Part shown: one piece after another, positions 27,801-42,800 of the stretch
Layout of the letters: each line of letters opens with the position of its first letter
Numbering within the stretch: the stretch's first letter is position 1
Source of the DNA: Plazaster borealis
Lineage: Eukaryota; Echinodermata; Asteroidea; Forcipulatida; Labidiasteridae
Length of the DNA: 64,000 bases
Direction of reading: 5' to 3'
Assembly: GCA_021014325.1 (NCBI GenBank)
Contig: CM037459.1
Location: forward strand, 11,813,501 to 11,877,500
The notes under the pieces: generated by a model
Told to the model about the DNA's origin: nothing
Databases searched by the model: none
Seen by the model: the letters and a program-made list of their open reading frames with translations, nothing else
Made by a program: the position numbers and the translations under genes

Positions 27801-30800
27801 TCTTGATTCAATTCAATTTTTTTTGTTCAAATCAATTCAATTCAATGCACTTCAATTCAACTCAAACTCACATTTATTTCCATACTTCATGAAAATTTCC
27901 TAACAATAAATAGCCCCCAAAAATATTTAAAGAAGTAACCATAAAATACAATTTGTACAGGGCAGGAAATTAAATAAGTTTGGATCGAGGCATCATCTAG
28001 AATCCAGGGCTTGTGGCGAGATACCTGACTGACAGACAAACAAATTTAAACCCAGAAACGAGAACAAACGAACAGACAGGTTGAACAAAGGCATAAATAA
28101 TGAAGCAAAAACACAATAAGTTAAGTAATGTAAAAAGAGAACATTCGCTGACTAGCCGTAGTGAGAACAAACTATGTCAGATACTGGGAGACGAGAGCTC
28201 TTTAATAAGCACTTTTAAATCGACCCATAAAAGAATGTGATTTAAAGACTCGCTCATACCGTTCCAGAGATGGGCTCGAAGAAGCGAAGTGTTTTTAAGT
28301 AGAATGATGTGGAAGTGAATGGCACATAAAGGTGTGATTTCTTATGTGATCTGGTTGATGAACTAGCTTTAAAGGCACTGTACACGTTTGGTAATTACTC
28401 AAAATATATATTAGCATAAAAACTGACTTGGTAACAAGCAACAGAGAGCTGTTGATAGTATAAAACATTGTGAGAAACGACTCCCTCTGAAGTAACGTAG
28501 TTTTTTAGAAAAAGGTAATTTCTCACTAAAATAATAAAAGACTTCTTGCAAGAAGCCTTTTATTCCTATCTGAAAGCACACAAATTTGTACAAGGGTGTT
28601 TTTTCTTTCATCACTTTCTTGCAACTTCGATGACCAATTGAGCCCAAATTTTCACAGGCTTGTTATTTTATGCATATGTTGGGATACACCAAGTGAGAAC
28701 ACTGGTCTTTGACAATTACCAAGCGTGTTCAGTGCCTTTAATACCAATAACAAAAATAAATAAACGTACGTTGTAGATTCCTGAGCCTGTGTAGTCAACG
28801 TCTCTAGTTGGTTCTCTGCAAGTAAGAGACTGCCATCTGTGCTTGGCTGATATGATTCCACCCTCTGAATCTGGGTCTTAGCTCCCAACTCAGCAGCAAT
28901 CCATCCGTTAAACCCTAAACAAAATAATGCACATTAACTATGTGTAAAGAAAATGTATTATTCTTTACTTACTAAGTAGGATTTGAAACTTTGCAAGGTA
29001 GAAACACAATCTAGTAAGGTTGGTGGCGGTAACACCATGTAGATGAGTAGGATTTGAAACTTTGCATGGTGGAGATGTAAGGTTTACGGTAACACCATGG
29101 GCATGAGTAGGATTTAAAACTTTGCATGGTGCAGATACAATCTAGTAAGATTTACAGTAACACCATATAAATGAGTAGGATTTGAAACTGTGCATTGTGG
29201 AAACACAATCTACTTAAGGTTTGCAGTAGCATGGTGTACATGAGTAGGATTTGAAACTTTACATGGTGGAAACACAATCTAGTTAAGGTTTGCAGTAGCC
29301 AGTGTACATGAGTAGGATTTGAAACTTTACATGGTGGCGATTGAATCTAGTAAGTTTTGCAGTCACACCCTGCACATGAGTAGGATTTGAAACTAGTGAG
29401 GTTTGCAGTAACACTATGTACATGAGTAGGATTTGAAACTTTGTATGGTGGAGATACAATCTAGTAAGATTTACAGTAGCACCATATAAATGAGTAGGAT
29501 TTGAAACAGTAAACTGTGCATGGTGGAAACACAATCTAGTTAAGGTTTACAGTAGCACGGTGTACATGAGTAGGATTTGAAACTTTACATGGTGGAAACA
29601 CAATCTAGTTAAGGTTTGCAGTAGCACGGTGTACATGAGTAGGATTTGAAACTTTACATGGTGGCGATTGAATCTAGTAAGCTTTGCAGTCACACCCTGC
29701 ACATGAGTAGGATTTGAAACTGTAGTGAGGTTTGCAGTAACACTATGTACATGAGTAGGATTTGAAACTTTGTATGGTGGAGATACAATCTAGTAAGGTT
29801 TGTGGTAACACCATGTACATGAGTAGAATTTGAAACTTTGCATGGTGGAGATACAATCTAGTAAGGTTTGTGGTAACACCATGTACATGAGTAGAATTTG
29901 AAACTTTGCATGGTGGAGATACAATCTAGTAAGGTTTGTGGTAACACCATGTACATGAGTAGGATTTGAAACTTTGTATGGTGGAGATAAAATCTAGTAA
30001 GGTTTGTGGTAACACCATGTACAGTAGAATTTGAAACTTTGCATGGTGGAGCTAAATCTAGTAAGGTTTGTGGTAACACCATGTACATGAGTAGGATTTG
30101 AAACTTTGTATGGTGGAGATACAATCTAGTAAGGTTTGCGGTAACACCATGTAATAATCTCTCTATGAGTTGTGGTGGCTCTGAAAAGAACCGGTGGTTA
30201 TTAACAACTCAACGTTTTAATCAGTGTGGTGTGACCGTCTTTAGAAAAACGGAGAATGAAGACAATCAGAGCGTATATACATGTATACTCATTGGAACAT
30301 TGAGTTGTTAAACCACCGGTTCTTTCCAAAGAAACTTAAAGAGTTTTTAGGGTGTCGTGGCCGAGCGGTTAAGAGCATCGAATTTAAGTTCTGGTGGTTA
30401 GTCATCAGGTTGTGGGTTCGAATCCCGGTCATGGCACTTGTGTCCTTGAGCAAGACACTTAACTATAATTGCTTCTCTTCACCCAGGGATATAAATGGGT
30501 ACCTGCGAGGGTAGAGGTTGACATTGTGTTTGAAAAAGCCTTCGGAGCGCCATGGTTGCCCAGGGTTGTATACTCCCCAGGGAGCTGAGAAAGGTTAAAG
30601 GAATGTTATTGGCCCAATGACCAGGGCACTAATGTAAAGCGCAGTGAGACGTTTATTGTAAAATGTGCTATATAAGAACTTGTTATTATTATTATTATAC
30701 ATTTCACACTGCAAAACAGCGCTACAGCTCTTGTAACTCTCACAAGGCCCCAATATAAATGGGCCTCATACAAATAGCTCTCAATACCAGTTGACCAGTT

Positions 30801-33800
30801 GAAGATATTTTTCAAATTGATGTGAATGGATAAAGGTTCAGTTATCATAAATACTATCAATATAACCGTAACTAATCAGACCTTTCTGGTTGACGCTGGG
30901 GTCAACTGGAATCCCGGACGTCCCACTCGGGCTTCCCTGTCTGATGGTATTTGCATCAAGGAAAGCTTGGTCACCCTCAGCGATGTCCGCATTGCTCATA
31001 GCAAGCATGGTGCCGACCCTTTGGAGGGTGCTTCTAGACTGTGATAGGAGCTGGCTGGAGTAGTTTAACTGAACCTAAATGAGAGTCAAGAAACCTGTTT
31101 ATACTCTGTATACTCACATGTATAACAAGTATATAATGCTACTCTATACTCTCAAAGAGCCCGTACATTTGATTAAAATGCATCTATATTTTTCAGTATG
31201 AAAAGATTACATTCAAAGGAACAGAATAATGAATGCAGTCAAGGCAAACAGACAAGTTCAAACTTGACTTTCCAAGCTTTACTTTGGTCACAACTTGAAC
31301 TTCCATAAATGTATTTTTAATGTCATGTGGTGTGTTGTAACCAAAACACCATGTTAACAAGAGTGACAAACTTGACTTTCCAAGCTATACTTTGGTCACA
31401 ACTTGAACTTCCATACAGGTGTTTTTAATGTCATGTGGTGTGTTGTAACCAAAACACCATGTTAAAAAAGGGCTGATTTAATTACCCCTGCCGCTCTGCA
31501 GTCCCAAAATTGGGTGGATATCGGACTAAGACATTGGCTGTGTTAAGTGTCGGGTTTGCCCATGTTCTTGTGTATAAACTGATCACCGTCCAGTGATACA
31601 GTTCAACATTTCAAGCTTTCTCAAAAATTAGGACATTTTTTTAGAGAGCAACTTTTCCACTTCATAATTTTGGTTTAATTATGTTAAGACGTTGATGACA
31701 TTCACACAAAGTATTTCGGAACATTACTAAACTTGTTTGTAACAATGTATGTTCTGTCTTTTAAAGGCACTGAACACATTTAATAATTGTTAAAGACCAG
31801 TGCATGTTCTCACTTGGTGTATCCCAACATATGCATAAAATAACAAGCCTGTGAAAATTTGGGCTCAATTGGTCATCGAAGTTGCAAGAAAATGATGAAA
31901 GAAAAAACACCCTTGTTGTACAAATTTGTGTGCTTTCAGATAGGAATAAAAACTTCTTGCAAGAAGTGTTTATTATTTTAGTGAGAAATTACCTCTTTCT
32001 CAAAAACTACGTTACTTTAGAGGGAGTCATTTCTCACAATGTTTTATACTATCAACAGCTCTCCATTGCTCGTTACCAAGTAAGTTTTTATGCTAGATAT
32101 TTTAGATATATTTAGATATTTTGAGTAATTACCAACGTGTACAGTACCTTTAAACCTTTTATGCCATGTGTATCTTGTAGATCTTCTTCTCTGTTTTAAC
32201 TTTTACTTTTGCTAGTTGTATTTTTATCATAGTGTTATTGGCTGATCCAGGTTTTTGATTTGTTACTGTCTTTGTAAGACTAAAGCCCTGTTCATACTTC
32301 CTGGGAATGCGAATGCGAAGCGAATTTTGACATCACAGCTCTGTTTTCGCTGTGAATGTTTCGCAGGAGTTGAGCACAGCTCAACTGTTGCGAATTGTTT
32401 GTTGCGAATTTGTGACGTCAAAATTCGCTTCGCATTCGCAGGAAGTATGAACCGGGCTTTAGTGTTTTATTTTGTAAGCATGTAATTTTTAGCATTATTT
32501 TGTGATACTACCCACCATGTTTTGTGTTTTTAAACCAAAATAAAAAAAATTAAAATAAAAATTGTGAGAGAAATGTGTGAAAAGCAAAACACTTCTGTAA
32601 TACACAACCAGGCCAGCATGTTTATAAAGGACAACAATTTCCCACAATAATGTTCTTCATTATTAGCTAACTGACCTCAGTTTCCATGATGACAGTGTTG
32701 ACTTGATCAAGAGTGGCCTCGACATTATCCAGCAAGCTTTGAGTATCTGCTACAAGCTGGCCTGTCGATAAGAGCTGAGCCTGTGCTGTACTCACCAAGA
32801 TGTTGACGGAGTTACTCTCCAATGCCTAAATAGAAACAATGCCAGGAGAATAATCTACTTGATATAGGATCTGTGCCCAATATCATGGCTCTGCTTACCA
32901 CGAAAATCGGCACTTACAGTCATCTCAGCTTACAGGGTAAGCGCCAAATTTCTTTGATAGCTGTGCAACTGAAGATTTGGTAAATAACGTGAAGTACACA
33001 TGCACATCGACAGAATTTCCTTGCTAACCTCTGAATTTAGAATCTATTACAAAAAATCACCGTATTTTGAATGCAGAGCAAAATGGGGCCCTGACCGACC
33101 ACACAGAATTTATGAAACCTTTTAAAAAGTCCTTTCTCTATAAAGAGTAACATACCATCAACTTTCAATGAAGTATTACGGGAATAAAAGAGTAGTGACG
33201 AGTTCTTAAACGGCCGTTTAAAACCGGCAGGGTCGTGGATCGCACGGCCACGACCCTGCAAGGTTTTAAATGGTCGTTTTAGAACGAGTCCCTACTCTAC
33301 AAGTAAGCCTATTATAGACAATCAAGTAAGCCTATTATAGACAATCTGCGACAATCTGTTTGAGCGAATTTTCGAAGTTTGTACATTTTCAAAAACTTTT
33401 GTAAAATTCTGTTTTGTGCGCGTTGGTTGGTGTGTACACGCGTGTACAAAAAGGTTACGCGCGGGTATACTAATAGCTTTATACTGCGTTCCGCGCTAGT
33501 AAATTGGCGTAAATGAGCGTGCGCGCCCATCACGCGAAGCCAGCCGTGTTTAAACACTTCTAGCCGGTGTTATATCGTCCGTTTAAACACCCCCATGTGA
33601 CGTGCTCTTGACCAATCAGAATAGCGAAACTGTCCGGGGTATTTATGAATATTGTATAATGACTGGAGCAGTATTTGAAACTGCGACCTCCGGACCACTG
33701 TGCTAGCACTCTACCAACTGAGCTAACTAGCCCTATGTTGGCTGTCTCCCTATTTTGTCAATATCTTTGTTCGGGGGTGCCGAACCTGTAACTGCGGTGT

Positions 33801-36800
33801 AGCCAGGGATGACACCATTAGTATTCGATACAACCTGGGAAGCCGCAGCAGAGGGATCACCTTAAGGAATGAGACTTTTTATTTCAAATATCAAGTAGGC
33901 CCCCTAATAAACCACAAGGGAAACTGACTGGGTCAATTTTAATAATTTTTGATGCAGAAACATGGGAGTCTACAGTAAGAGTCTCAGATGCCCAGTAAAG
34001 GCCATTGTGGAAACCAAGCATAATGGGCCTTGTTTTGCATCAAGGTTTGTAAAATTGATGATGAGTGTACTTGTAAATCCAACCAAACAAATAAATGAAG
34101 AATTCTGAAAACTGGTGTGACATGATCACTGCCACAAATGCAGGGACGAGAGTCATTGCTGACAAGAAGTTCAGAAACTAAGATCCACATTTTGGGTGTA
34201 AAAAATGATTGCATTTCCACATCTTAGTAACCCCTGGAGTTATAGGATTTGGGAACAGTATCTTAAGCTCTAGAGAAGTAGATCAGAGAGCTTGTTTTCT
34301 TTCATATCTGATGAAAAGAACAGGCTTATTTGCCCACATGAAACAGGGATGAGATTTGACGAATGTGAAAATTCCTGAAAAATGGCAGGCCTGGGTTCTA
34401 GACCCAGAACCTCTCAGATGTAACAATTCAGGAGGTTTACAGACTCTGTGCATCACCAGAAATACAAAACTACAGGTGTGCACACAATGTGGACTATTTC
34501 TTTCTCACTCTGGTGACTTCTTGTTACATCTGTCAAGAAAATTTGAAGGCTCAAGGAGATTTTGGAAAGCTGACAAATGACATGCTTGATAAAAAGGTCT
34601 AAACTCAAGACAAAAGTCTGAGATTTCTTATCCCTGAAATGGATGTTCATTGTACCTGGCCAAATGATAACCATCCTCTGTAAAGATAAAGTGATGAAGT
34701 ATTTTACAAACATGAAAGCACCTGCGACCTTCAAGTAGCTTGTTCCCTGTTAGCGAATGATTTATCAGCTCGTCTTGCATTTAGACAAACACCAAAACTT
34801 TGCATGCAATTTAACTCCAAACATGACATACATGTACCCTCGTCAGACAGTATAGTCATATGCCACGTCACTGTGCAAGGGATCTACATTGTATAATAAT
34901 AATAATAATACGCAGTTCTTATATAGCGCTTTATACTCCCGATGGGTGTCTCAAAGCGCTCAGTATTTTTCCTACAAGGTAAGTGGAGTTACATGTTGAA
35001 GTATGAGACCTTTTTTCCTTTACATAGCACCATGTAATGGTTTACAAGGTGCTGTGGCGCAATATGCAGCCAATCAAACCAGGAACACCGGGGCGAACCC
35101 CTTCTCTTGACGATAAGTGCACTGGGTTCTTTTACGTGCATTACACAACACACAGAACCTACGGCTTAACGTTCCATCCGAAGGACGAAGCATGTGGTTA
35201 AGTGTCTTGCTTAAGGACACAAGTGTCACGACTGGGATTCGAACCCACACTCTGTTGATCAGAAACACCAGAGCTCGAGTTCGGTGTTCTTATCTGCTCG
35301 GCCCAGCAGGCCAGCAGTTTTTAAATCTACCGTACCTCACAATAACAAAATACTTAGGTTTGGCACTCTCCCCAATTAAGATTAACCAAAAAAAATATAT
35401 TGTTTGAGAAACAAACATTTTGATTAGTGCTACTTGCCTGTGAGGAGATCATTGCAAACAAAGCATTAGCATCTCTGGACAGATTCAGACTTCTAGTTAA
35501 CTCAGCCTGTACTAGCCTCTCTTGGCTGTTAAATGACACCGTAAAAAGCTCCGTTTCCTTCACAGCAGCAGCATCCAGAAACACCTGTGACATAACACCC
35601 CACTGACTCATGGTGTTGATGTAGTCAAGGGCTGTCTGGTTGGTCTGTTGAACTCCGAGGAGGACTGCATCGGCCTGGGCTTGAAGGACTTGGATCCGCT
35701 CAAGCTGAGCACTGACCTGGTTCAGGAGGGTCTGGGAAGTCTCCATGGCTTGTCCGACCTAGGATGAAAGAGGAGTTCAAAAGGTTAGTAATTAGGGCTT
35801 TGGGTTCAGGAACCAATCCAATAAAGCATTCTCAGCAAGAAAAATATTGCTTTTGTAATCCACTCCAGTAAAATACTCTCAGCATGAAAAATATTGCTTT
35901 TGTAATCAATCGAGACGTGATGATGAATTGGTATAAAGATGGCAGATACATCAAGAAATAAACCTGGGCTTTGCACGCTATTTTTTCTAAAAGAATATAC
36001 CAAATAACTGGAGAGATCTGTGAGTAAACATGTTGTGTTAACATGTTTACTCACAGATCTCTCCAGTTATCTGGTATTTAAAGGCACTGATGTACATGTC
36101 TGGTAATTACTCAAAACATATATTAGCATAAAAATTGACTTGGTAACAAGCAACGGAGAGCTGTTGATAGTATAAAACATTGTGAGAAACGACTCCCTCT
36201 GAAGTAACGTAGTTTTTGAGAAAGAGGTAATTTCTCACTAAAATAAAAAAAGACTTCTTGCAAGAAGCCTTTTATTCCTATATGAAAGCACACAAATTTG
36301 TACAACAAGGGTGTTTTTTCTTTCATCATTTTCTTGCAACTTCGATGACCAATTCAGCCCATATATTAGCATAAAAATTGACTTGGTAACGAGCAACGGA
36401 GAGCTGTTGATAGTATAAAACATTGTGAGAAACGACTCCCTCTGAAGTAACGTAGTTTTTGAGAAAGAGGTAACTTCTCACTAAAATAAAAAAAGACTTC
36501 TTGCAAGAAGCCCTTTATTCCTATATGAAAGCACACAAATTTGTACAACAAGGGTGTTTTTTCTTTCATCATTTTCTTGCAACTTCGATGACCAATTCAG
36601 CCCAAATTTTCACAGGCTTGTTATTTTATGCATATGTTGGGATACACCAAGTGAGAACACTGGTCTTTGACAATTACCAAACGTGTTCAGTGCCTTTAAC
36701 CTATTGCAGCGTTCTCCTTTCAACAGTGTTCTGCTGGCCGAATGCCAGTTAAAACACCTGGGGACCAGTCAAAAATTCACTCCGGCTTGCTCAGTGTTGA

Positions 36801-39800
36801 AAAGCATCCCCATCTCATTTGAAATAATATGGACTTGTGAAAAAGCTGATGGACTGTTGAAACGACAAGCTTACTGGTCCTTCTGGCCAGTCACTAAAAA
36901 AGTTAGGGCAAACCCTGTATAAGAGGACTGACAAATAGCCGGTGATCAATTTCTACATCAACGCTAAAGATCCCTTACTACTACAAGGCAAAAACGATTG
37001 CAACAGCACATGTTTTGTTTGATTCTGTTGGATTGAATACTGCACTGATAATGCTATAAAAAGAATTCCCCATACAACCATAATCAGAGTCCAACAGGTT
37101 TGATTTCTGAGTTACCACATGGTTACCACATGGTGTTGCATTTCGTTAGAGTGAGGAATTCTCACAAACTAAAAGGCCAAGGAAGAAAGCTGTAACTTCT
37201 ACACTGTAATGTCTACATGTACATGTCACTCTTGACTCATTTTTTAAGCATTCAACGTTTTGTTAATAGATAGGTTGCAAAATTGACGTAAATCGGCCAT
37301 CTTTACGGGCAATTTGGAACACACAGTCACGTGAGAATGGCGTGCAGCACACGCCCAATTCACAGAACTCATTGCACGAGTCGTTAGTGAACAATGCGGC
37401 TGCATTAATAATTTGAGCGCTTGACGCGCCTGCAAGCCAAAATGCAATTTGCCCGTTAAGATGGAGTCTATTGGGAAATATCTATAACTTTTGAGAATGA
37501 AGCCACCCAAGTGCAGCAGACAACCTTTAGGCCACATCAAAATAAAAAAATGTTGATCGTCCTTTTTTTATTGGAAATGGGGGTGGGAGGGCGGGTTTGT
37601 TTTTGGGGGGAGGGTTTTTTGACATGGCAAAATATGAAATAAAGAATGAAGAAATCATCATAATTACTATAAAACAGAGGGTTTGTGTGATTTTGATGTT
37701 TTTAATTGTTTTGTTAAACCCATTTAACTCCTAGATGACATTTTCTGTAAACATTTTCAAAAAACTAAACTCAGCCTAAGTAAATTTGAAGAATTGTTCT
37801 TGTTTTTGCCAACATGAATAACCTTTCTTCAGTTATCTATTTCCAACCAATGGATTTTGAAAAAATATCAGCTGAAAATTCTGGGAGCCATTTTGACTGA
37901 AAAGATCATTAACAATACCGTTTTTTAAGATAGATAAAAAATAAAATAAAAATTTTTTAAAAAGGGGTCGGGGGGTTTTGTAGGGTCGGGCGGGGACGAT
38001 CAACAATTGTTTTTGTTTTATGTGGCCTTAACAACAGAAAAAGGATGTTGAGAAGCAGAAGATGACGTGAAGCTCATAGAATCAGCGTGCGTTTAAAACT
38101 TTGCATTGCGCCACCATTCAACTTTTTGCTAGACTAGTGTTGGTTAAACTTCCATTGTGCTACTTGACTACTTTGAAGAAAAGGGCATTGGATGTAAATG
38201 AAATGAGTTACCATGGTACCAGTGACAGTGGATACCTGTGATATCAAAGAAAAACAGGAACCAGAAGAATTACCCCAAGAAGATGATGAATATCAAAAAT
38301 GTATTATCATGAAAAGTTACCAGGATTAACTTTGTATATATACACCTGTACATTGTCAACTTTAGAAAGCAACACTGACAGTTGGGTGTCAATTAGGCCG
38401 GAGTCAATAACCGAAGCCATGGGTTCTGTAAAGGGCCTTCAAACCAGTAGCCTAACTAAGGGGGTCACGTGCCCCACCAATTGATGTTCTTCCCCCCTTT
38501 GAAATTTGGACTTCTGGGATTGGAAATTTCCACAGTAAAATGTTACATTTTATACACTTTAATGTGATAATTTAAAAAAACAAATTAAACTATTTTTCCA
38601 CCTACACGCAGAAAATGTTTTGTTTTTTTATCACTCGTGCCAGATTACCTCATAAAAAACAGTAAATTACACAGGGGCTTGTTATAAGAAAAAGGCAAAT
38701 TGAAACTTGGCAATGGTGCACCCCCTTGTGTTCCCCTTAAATAATACCCTAATTACGGCGCTGCTTCAAACTAAGAGGGCTGCTAAAACTTCCCATGTGT
38801 CAATAGTAAATATTACAGTTAACTAGCCCGGCAGATGGCTTAAAAAAAAAGTAAATGTAAGGAAAATAAGTATTAACTAATTAACTGGGGACAATAACTC
38901 ATGACACATCAAAAATTGAGAATTTCTTTTACAAAAAAAAAGATTTTCAGCTATAAAACATTTGAAATTGTGACCAACCATCGAGACAAGATTGTCGACT
39001 TCGGTAATAAACTGCTGTTCATCAATTCCCTCAATCTGTAGCCTCAATGCATCAAAGCTGGTCAGAGTGTCCGTCAGCTCGATCACCGTGGTGTTGACCT
39101 GAGGTCGTAGCACTTCAAGCTCTACGTCTCGCTGCTGCAGGTCGTTCAAGAGGCTCGCTTGACCCCAGAGTAGGGTCCAGAGGTCGTACAGGTTGACTGT
39201 GGAATTCTGCAGAGTTTCTACACACTGGTCACATCCTGGTGATAGAGAAGGGTGAGACTTTGCTATTCACATGCATATTTGGTCCTTGGGAAAAAAGTAG
39301 GAACAAGGACTAGAGTACAAGGGCTGACCTACTGCATGTACACATGGTTTAGGTAGGCTTTGATGGACTTTTCAGGCTATTTAACATGTTTAATCAAAAC
39401 AATTCTGATTTTTCCAAGGTAAAAACATTCAGGGCATGGATTATAAATTTACCTATGTAGAGAAGACGATGAAGAATTGTACAACGTAAAGGTGGGAGGA
39501 AAACGGTAAATAGGGAAAACCCAAGTAGTAATCAGGTAGGGAATGAAAACCCAATCCACATGCCAGGATCGGGCATCAGATGTGGGATTCGAACCAAGGT
39601 CCACAGAGGTAAAGGGCAGTGCAAAATACCAATAGGCAAACCTATGAATTCTCCAGCAGTACAGACTCACAATATTTTATGCAAGAGAGTATGAACACAA
39701 CATACCAGTTTCAATATAACCATTTTAATAACATTGTTTTTCATATGTACTTTTAAAATATTAATTATGGTGATGGTCAGGCTGAATATAGACACGCATG

Positions 39801-42800
39801 GACTCTTGAGCCATCCTTGATTTTAAGTGACACGTAATGCCAAAACCTAGGCCTCCAGAGACCTTTCTCTTTTGCATAAATACAACAGTGACGTCCTGGG
39901 TATGAGGATTCGTTTACGGGGCATCATTTCGTGAAATGATTCAGCTCTCAACATCAAGAAGTTTCCAATGTCTTCATTTTCACAAACATGCCTGTCATGC
40001 ACTTCCGTGCACATACACTAGCGTGCTAGGTACCGGACGGTGGCAGGACGTTCATTTGAATTGAGTCCGTACACACAAGTAATGAATGTGTTTAAAATTA
40101 ACATTGAGAGCACATTTTTTCCACGAAAATGATGGATTTTTAAAGGCACTGAACACGTTTGGAAATTGTCAAAGACCAGTGTTCTCACTTGGTGTATCCC
40201 AACATATGCATAAAATAACAAGCCTGTGAAAATTTGGGCTCAATTGGTCATCGAAGTTGCAAGAAAATGATGAAAGAAAAAACACCCTTGTAGTACAAAT
40301 TTGTGTGCTTTCAGATAAACTTTTTTATTATTTTAGTGAGAAATAACCTCTTTCTCAAAAACTACGTTACTTCAGAGGGAGTCGTTTCCTACAATGTTTT
40401 ATATTATCAACAGCTCTCCATTGCTTGTTACCAAGTAAGTTTTTATGCTAATATTTGTTTTGAGTCATTACCAAACGTGTACGATACCTTTAAGGAATAT
40501 CTGACTTCCAAAACCCACCATAAAAAAATGTACGCAGCCAAGGAATGTTAATCCGGTGAGATTAGTTTCTTTCTTACAGGTAAGATTTGAATTATGGAGC
40601 TCAACAAATTTTCTGTCTCGGGAACGGAACCTCAGATCTAGGACTCTGTATTCATGTACAGCACAGAGGAAGAGTCATGCCAAAAAGAGACTCTCTCCCT
40701 GTAAAAACTAGCTAAATTTATTAATCAAATGGATGAGAATAAGAGATTTTAAATATCACCTCAACCTAAGAATGTTTATATCATGGCCGATGTTTCGATT
40801 ATCTCCACTTTTAAAGATACAATGACCGTTTTGGGGCCGATTTGATGGTAAAAAATTGTTTTTAAACACAGCCAAGTTTATTAAATTCACATGAACATCT
40901 GCACAGCTGAAAGAAGTCGCAAGAGTCATGAATATTCATTAAATTGCTTATTCTTCTGATTGGTCAGCCAATCAGAACGAACCATGTTAAAACAAAAGCG
41001 CTTGTATCTACAGATCCCAGCGTCAGAATTTGAAATTTTATATATATTTAGGTACGCAAAAATGAGACCTTTCTAAATTCGTTCGCTGGTGAAAATTAAT
41101 TTTTCAATCCTTACATCCAATGGGCAATGCATCTTTAATAAGGTAATAAAAGAGGTTTTGCACGTTCGTTTAAAACCAGCAGGGTTGTGGACCGAGCCTA
41201 CAATGAGAGTTCAAGACCAAACTACCACTCTTTTATTCCCATTCATTTTTTTAAAGCGTAATAATGTTGGAAAATCTGTAAACCTTTCTGTAAGTTTTAA
41301 ATTCCTGTTACGTCCACAGGCTCTGTTTTTTAAAAAGGTCAATATGCGAGCGACGCGAACGTAAATTGGTGCCACGCGAAAGCTTGCGCGCCACACGTAT
41401 GTTCTCACGGTGTTTTTATCACACGTTTAAACATGGCCAAGTGATCTCCTCTCGACCAATCAGAATGGATAAACTGTCCCGGGGTATTTATGAATGCTAG
41501 TTCACTACTTCCATGAAGTGCCTGATTTTTGCATTGAGCATCCTATATTTTGTAGATACTCACTACTGCAACCAGAATCGGTGAAGTTGACATATGTCGG
41601 CAAGCACTCGCCACAACGTCGCGATCCCACTCCTAGCTTACAAGGACATTGGCCTTCCATGACATCACAAACGGCAGTGGCTCCTCCTACTGAGCCTGTT
41701 ACATCACAGTCACAGTCTGTCGGGAAAAAAGTGATTTGAGGCTTTCATTATTAACAACAAAATTAAATCCTGTTTGTGGACTAGATGCAATGGTCAGTAG
41801 AAATTAATCGAAAGGCGTGGGCACTACCCAGACATGAGCTGGCATATAATTATTCAGAAGTTTGTGAATTTCAAGAACAACAAATGTAACAAAATGCAAA
41901 CGGACCAATCCACTTCGCCGTATTTTTGACTGCGTGAGGGCGTTTGTGGACCAATTTTTACGTGATTAAAAACAAGATATACAAAAGTGTTTTTTTCATT
42001 TTTGTTATTATTTTGTTTATGTATTTCGTCAATGATGCAAGAAAACTAAAATAAGATGAAACTGTAATTGTGATGCAAGACATTCCCTGAAGAAGCGCCC
42101 TCATGCGGTCAAAAATATGGTCAATTAAGCAAGGCTCGAGTTTGGGGTAAAATTCCACAAGACTTTCACAGAGGGCTTTCAGCTAAAACAAATTATCGCA
42201 CCAGAATTTATTTTACAAGACCAGAATCTTAATAAGAAAGAAGTTTCTGAAAAGTAAAATATGAACCTTCTGTTTTTATTTGAACAAGCACTAAGAGCAG
42301 ATTTATCTCTTTTATCTTGCGGGTAAGAAGGCCTACATTTTAATTTCTCAACAGAACTGAACGTTTTTTACTAGACTCAAAGTAAACAATTGAACATCGT
42401 TTCTTTTTGTTGAAGATATTACACAGTGAGGTATTAATATTAAAAGGTGTATTAAAGGTATACGATTAAAATTTCTCAAGTTAATTAAACTCTTTCAGAA
42501 TTACCAAAACTATTAAACAGTGTATTGAATATCCCCTACCTGCACATGCTTGATACGGCAGACCGTACTTCCCGACCACACATTGGTTACACTTGATACC
42601 TTGTACGCCCGAACGACAACTACACACTCCATTGGTATCACACTGTTGGGTCAGGGAACCATACTCGTTACATTCACAGGCCTGACAACCCTGATTGGTG
42701 AACCCATAGTAGTTTGGTAGGCAGGTGCTGCAGCGGCGGTCACCAATGCCTGGCTGGCACGGACACTGACCGGTTGTGTGATTGCAAAGGGAAGCAGTGG

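Noticed and set aside
28975..30155. CRISPR-like regular array
   Set aside because: Eukaryotic context; units are contiguous and diverged, with no unique spacers.
35434..35440. GT donor four bases into the intron of exon 18
   Set aside because: Its phase would create a stop in exon 19; the GC donor keeps the frame.
41561..41567. Alternative donor GTAGTG for exon 16
   Set aside because: Same phase but much weaker than the overlapping GTGAGT.
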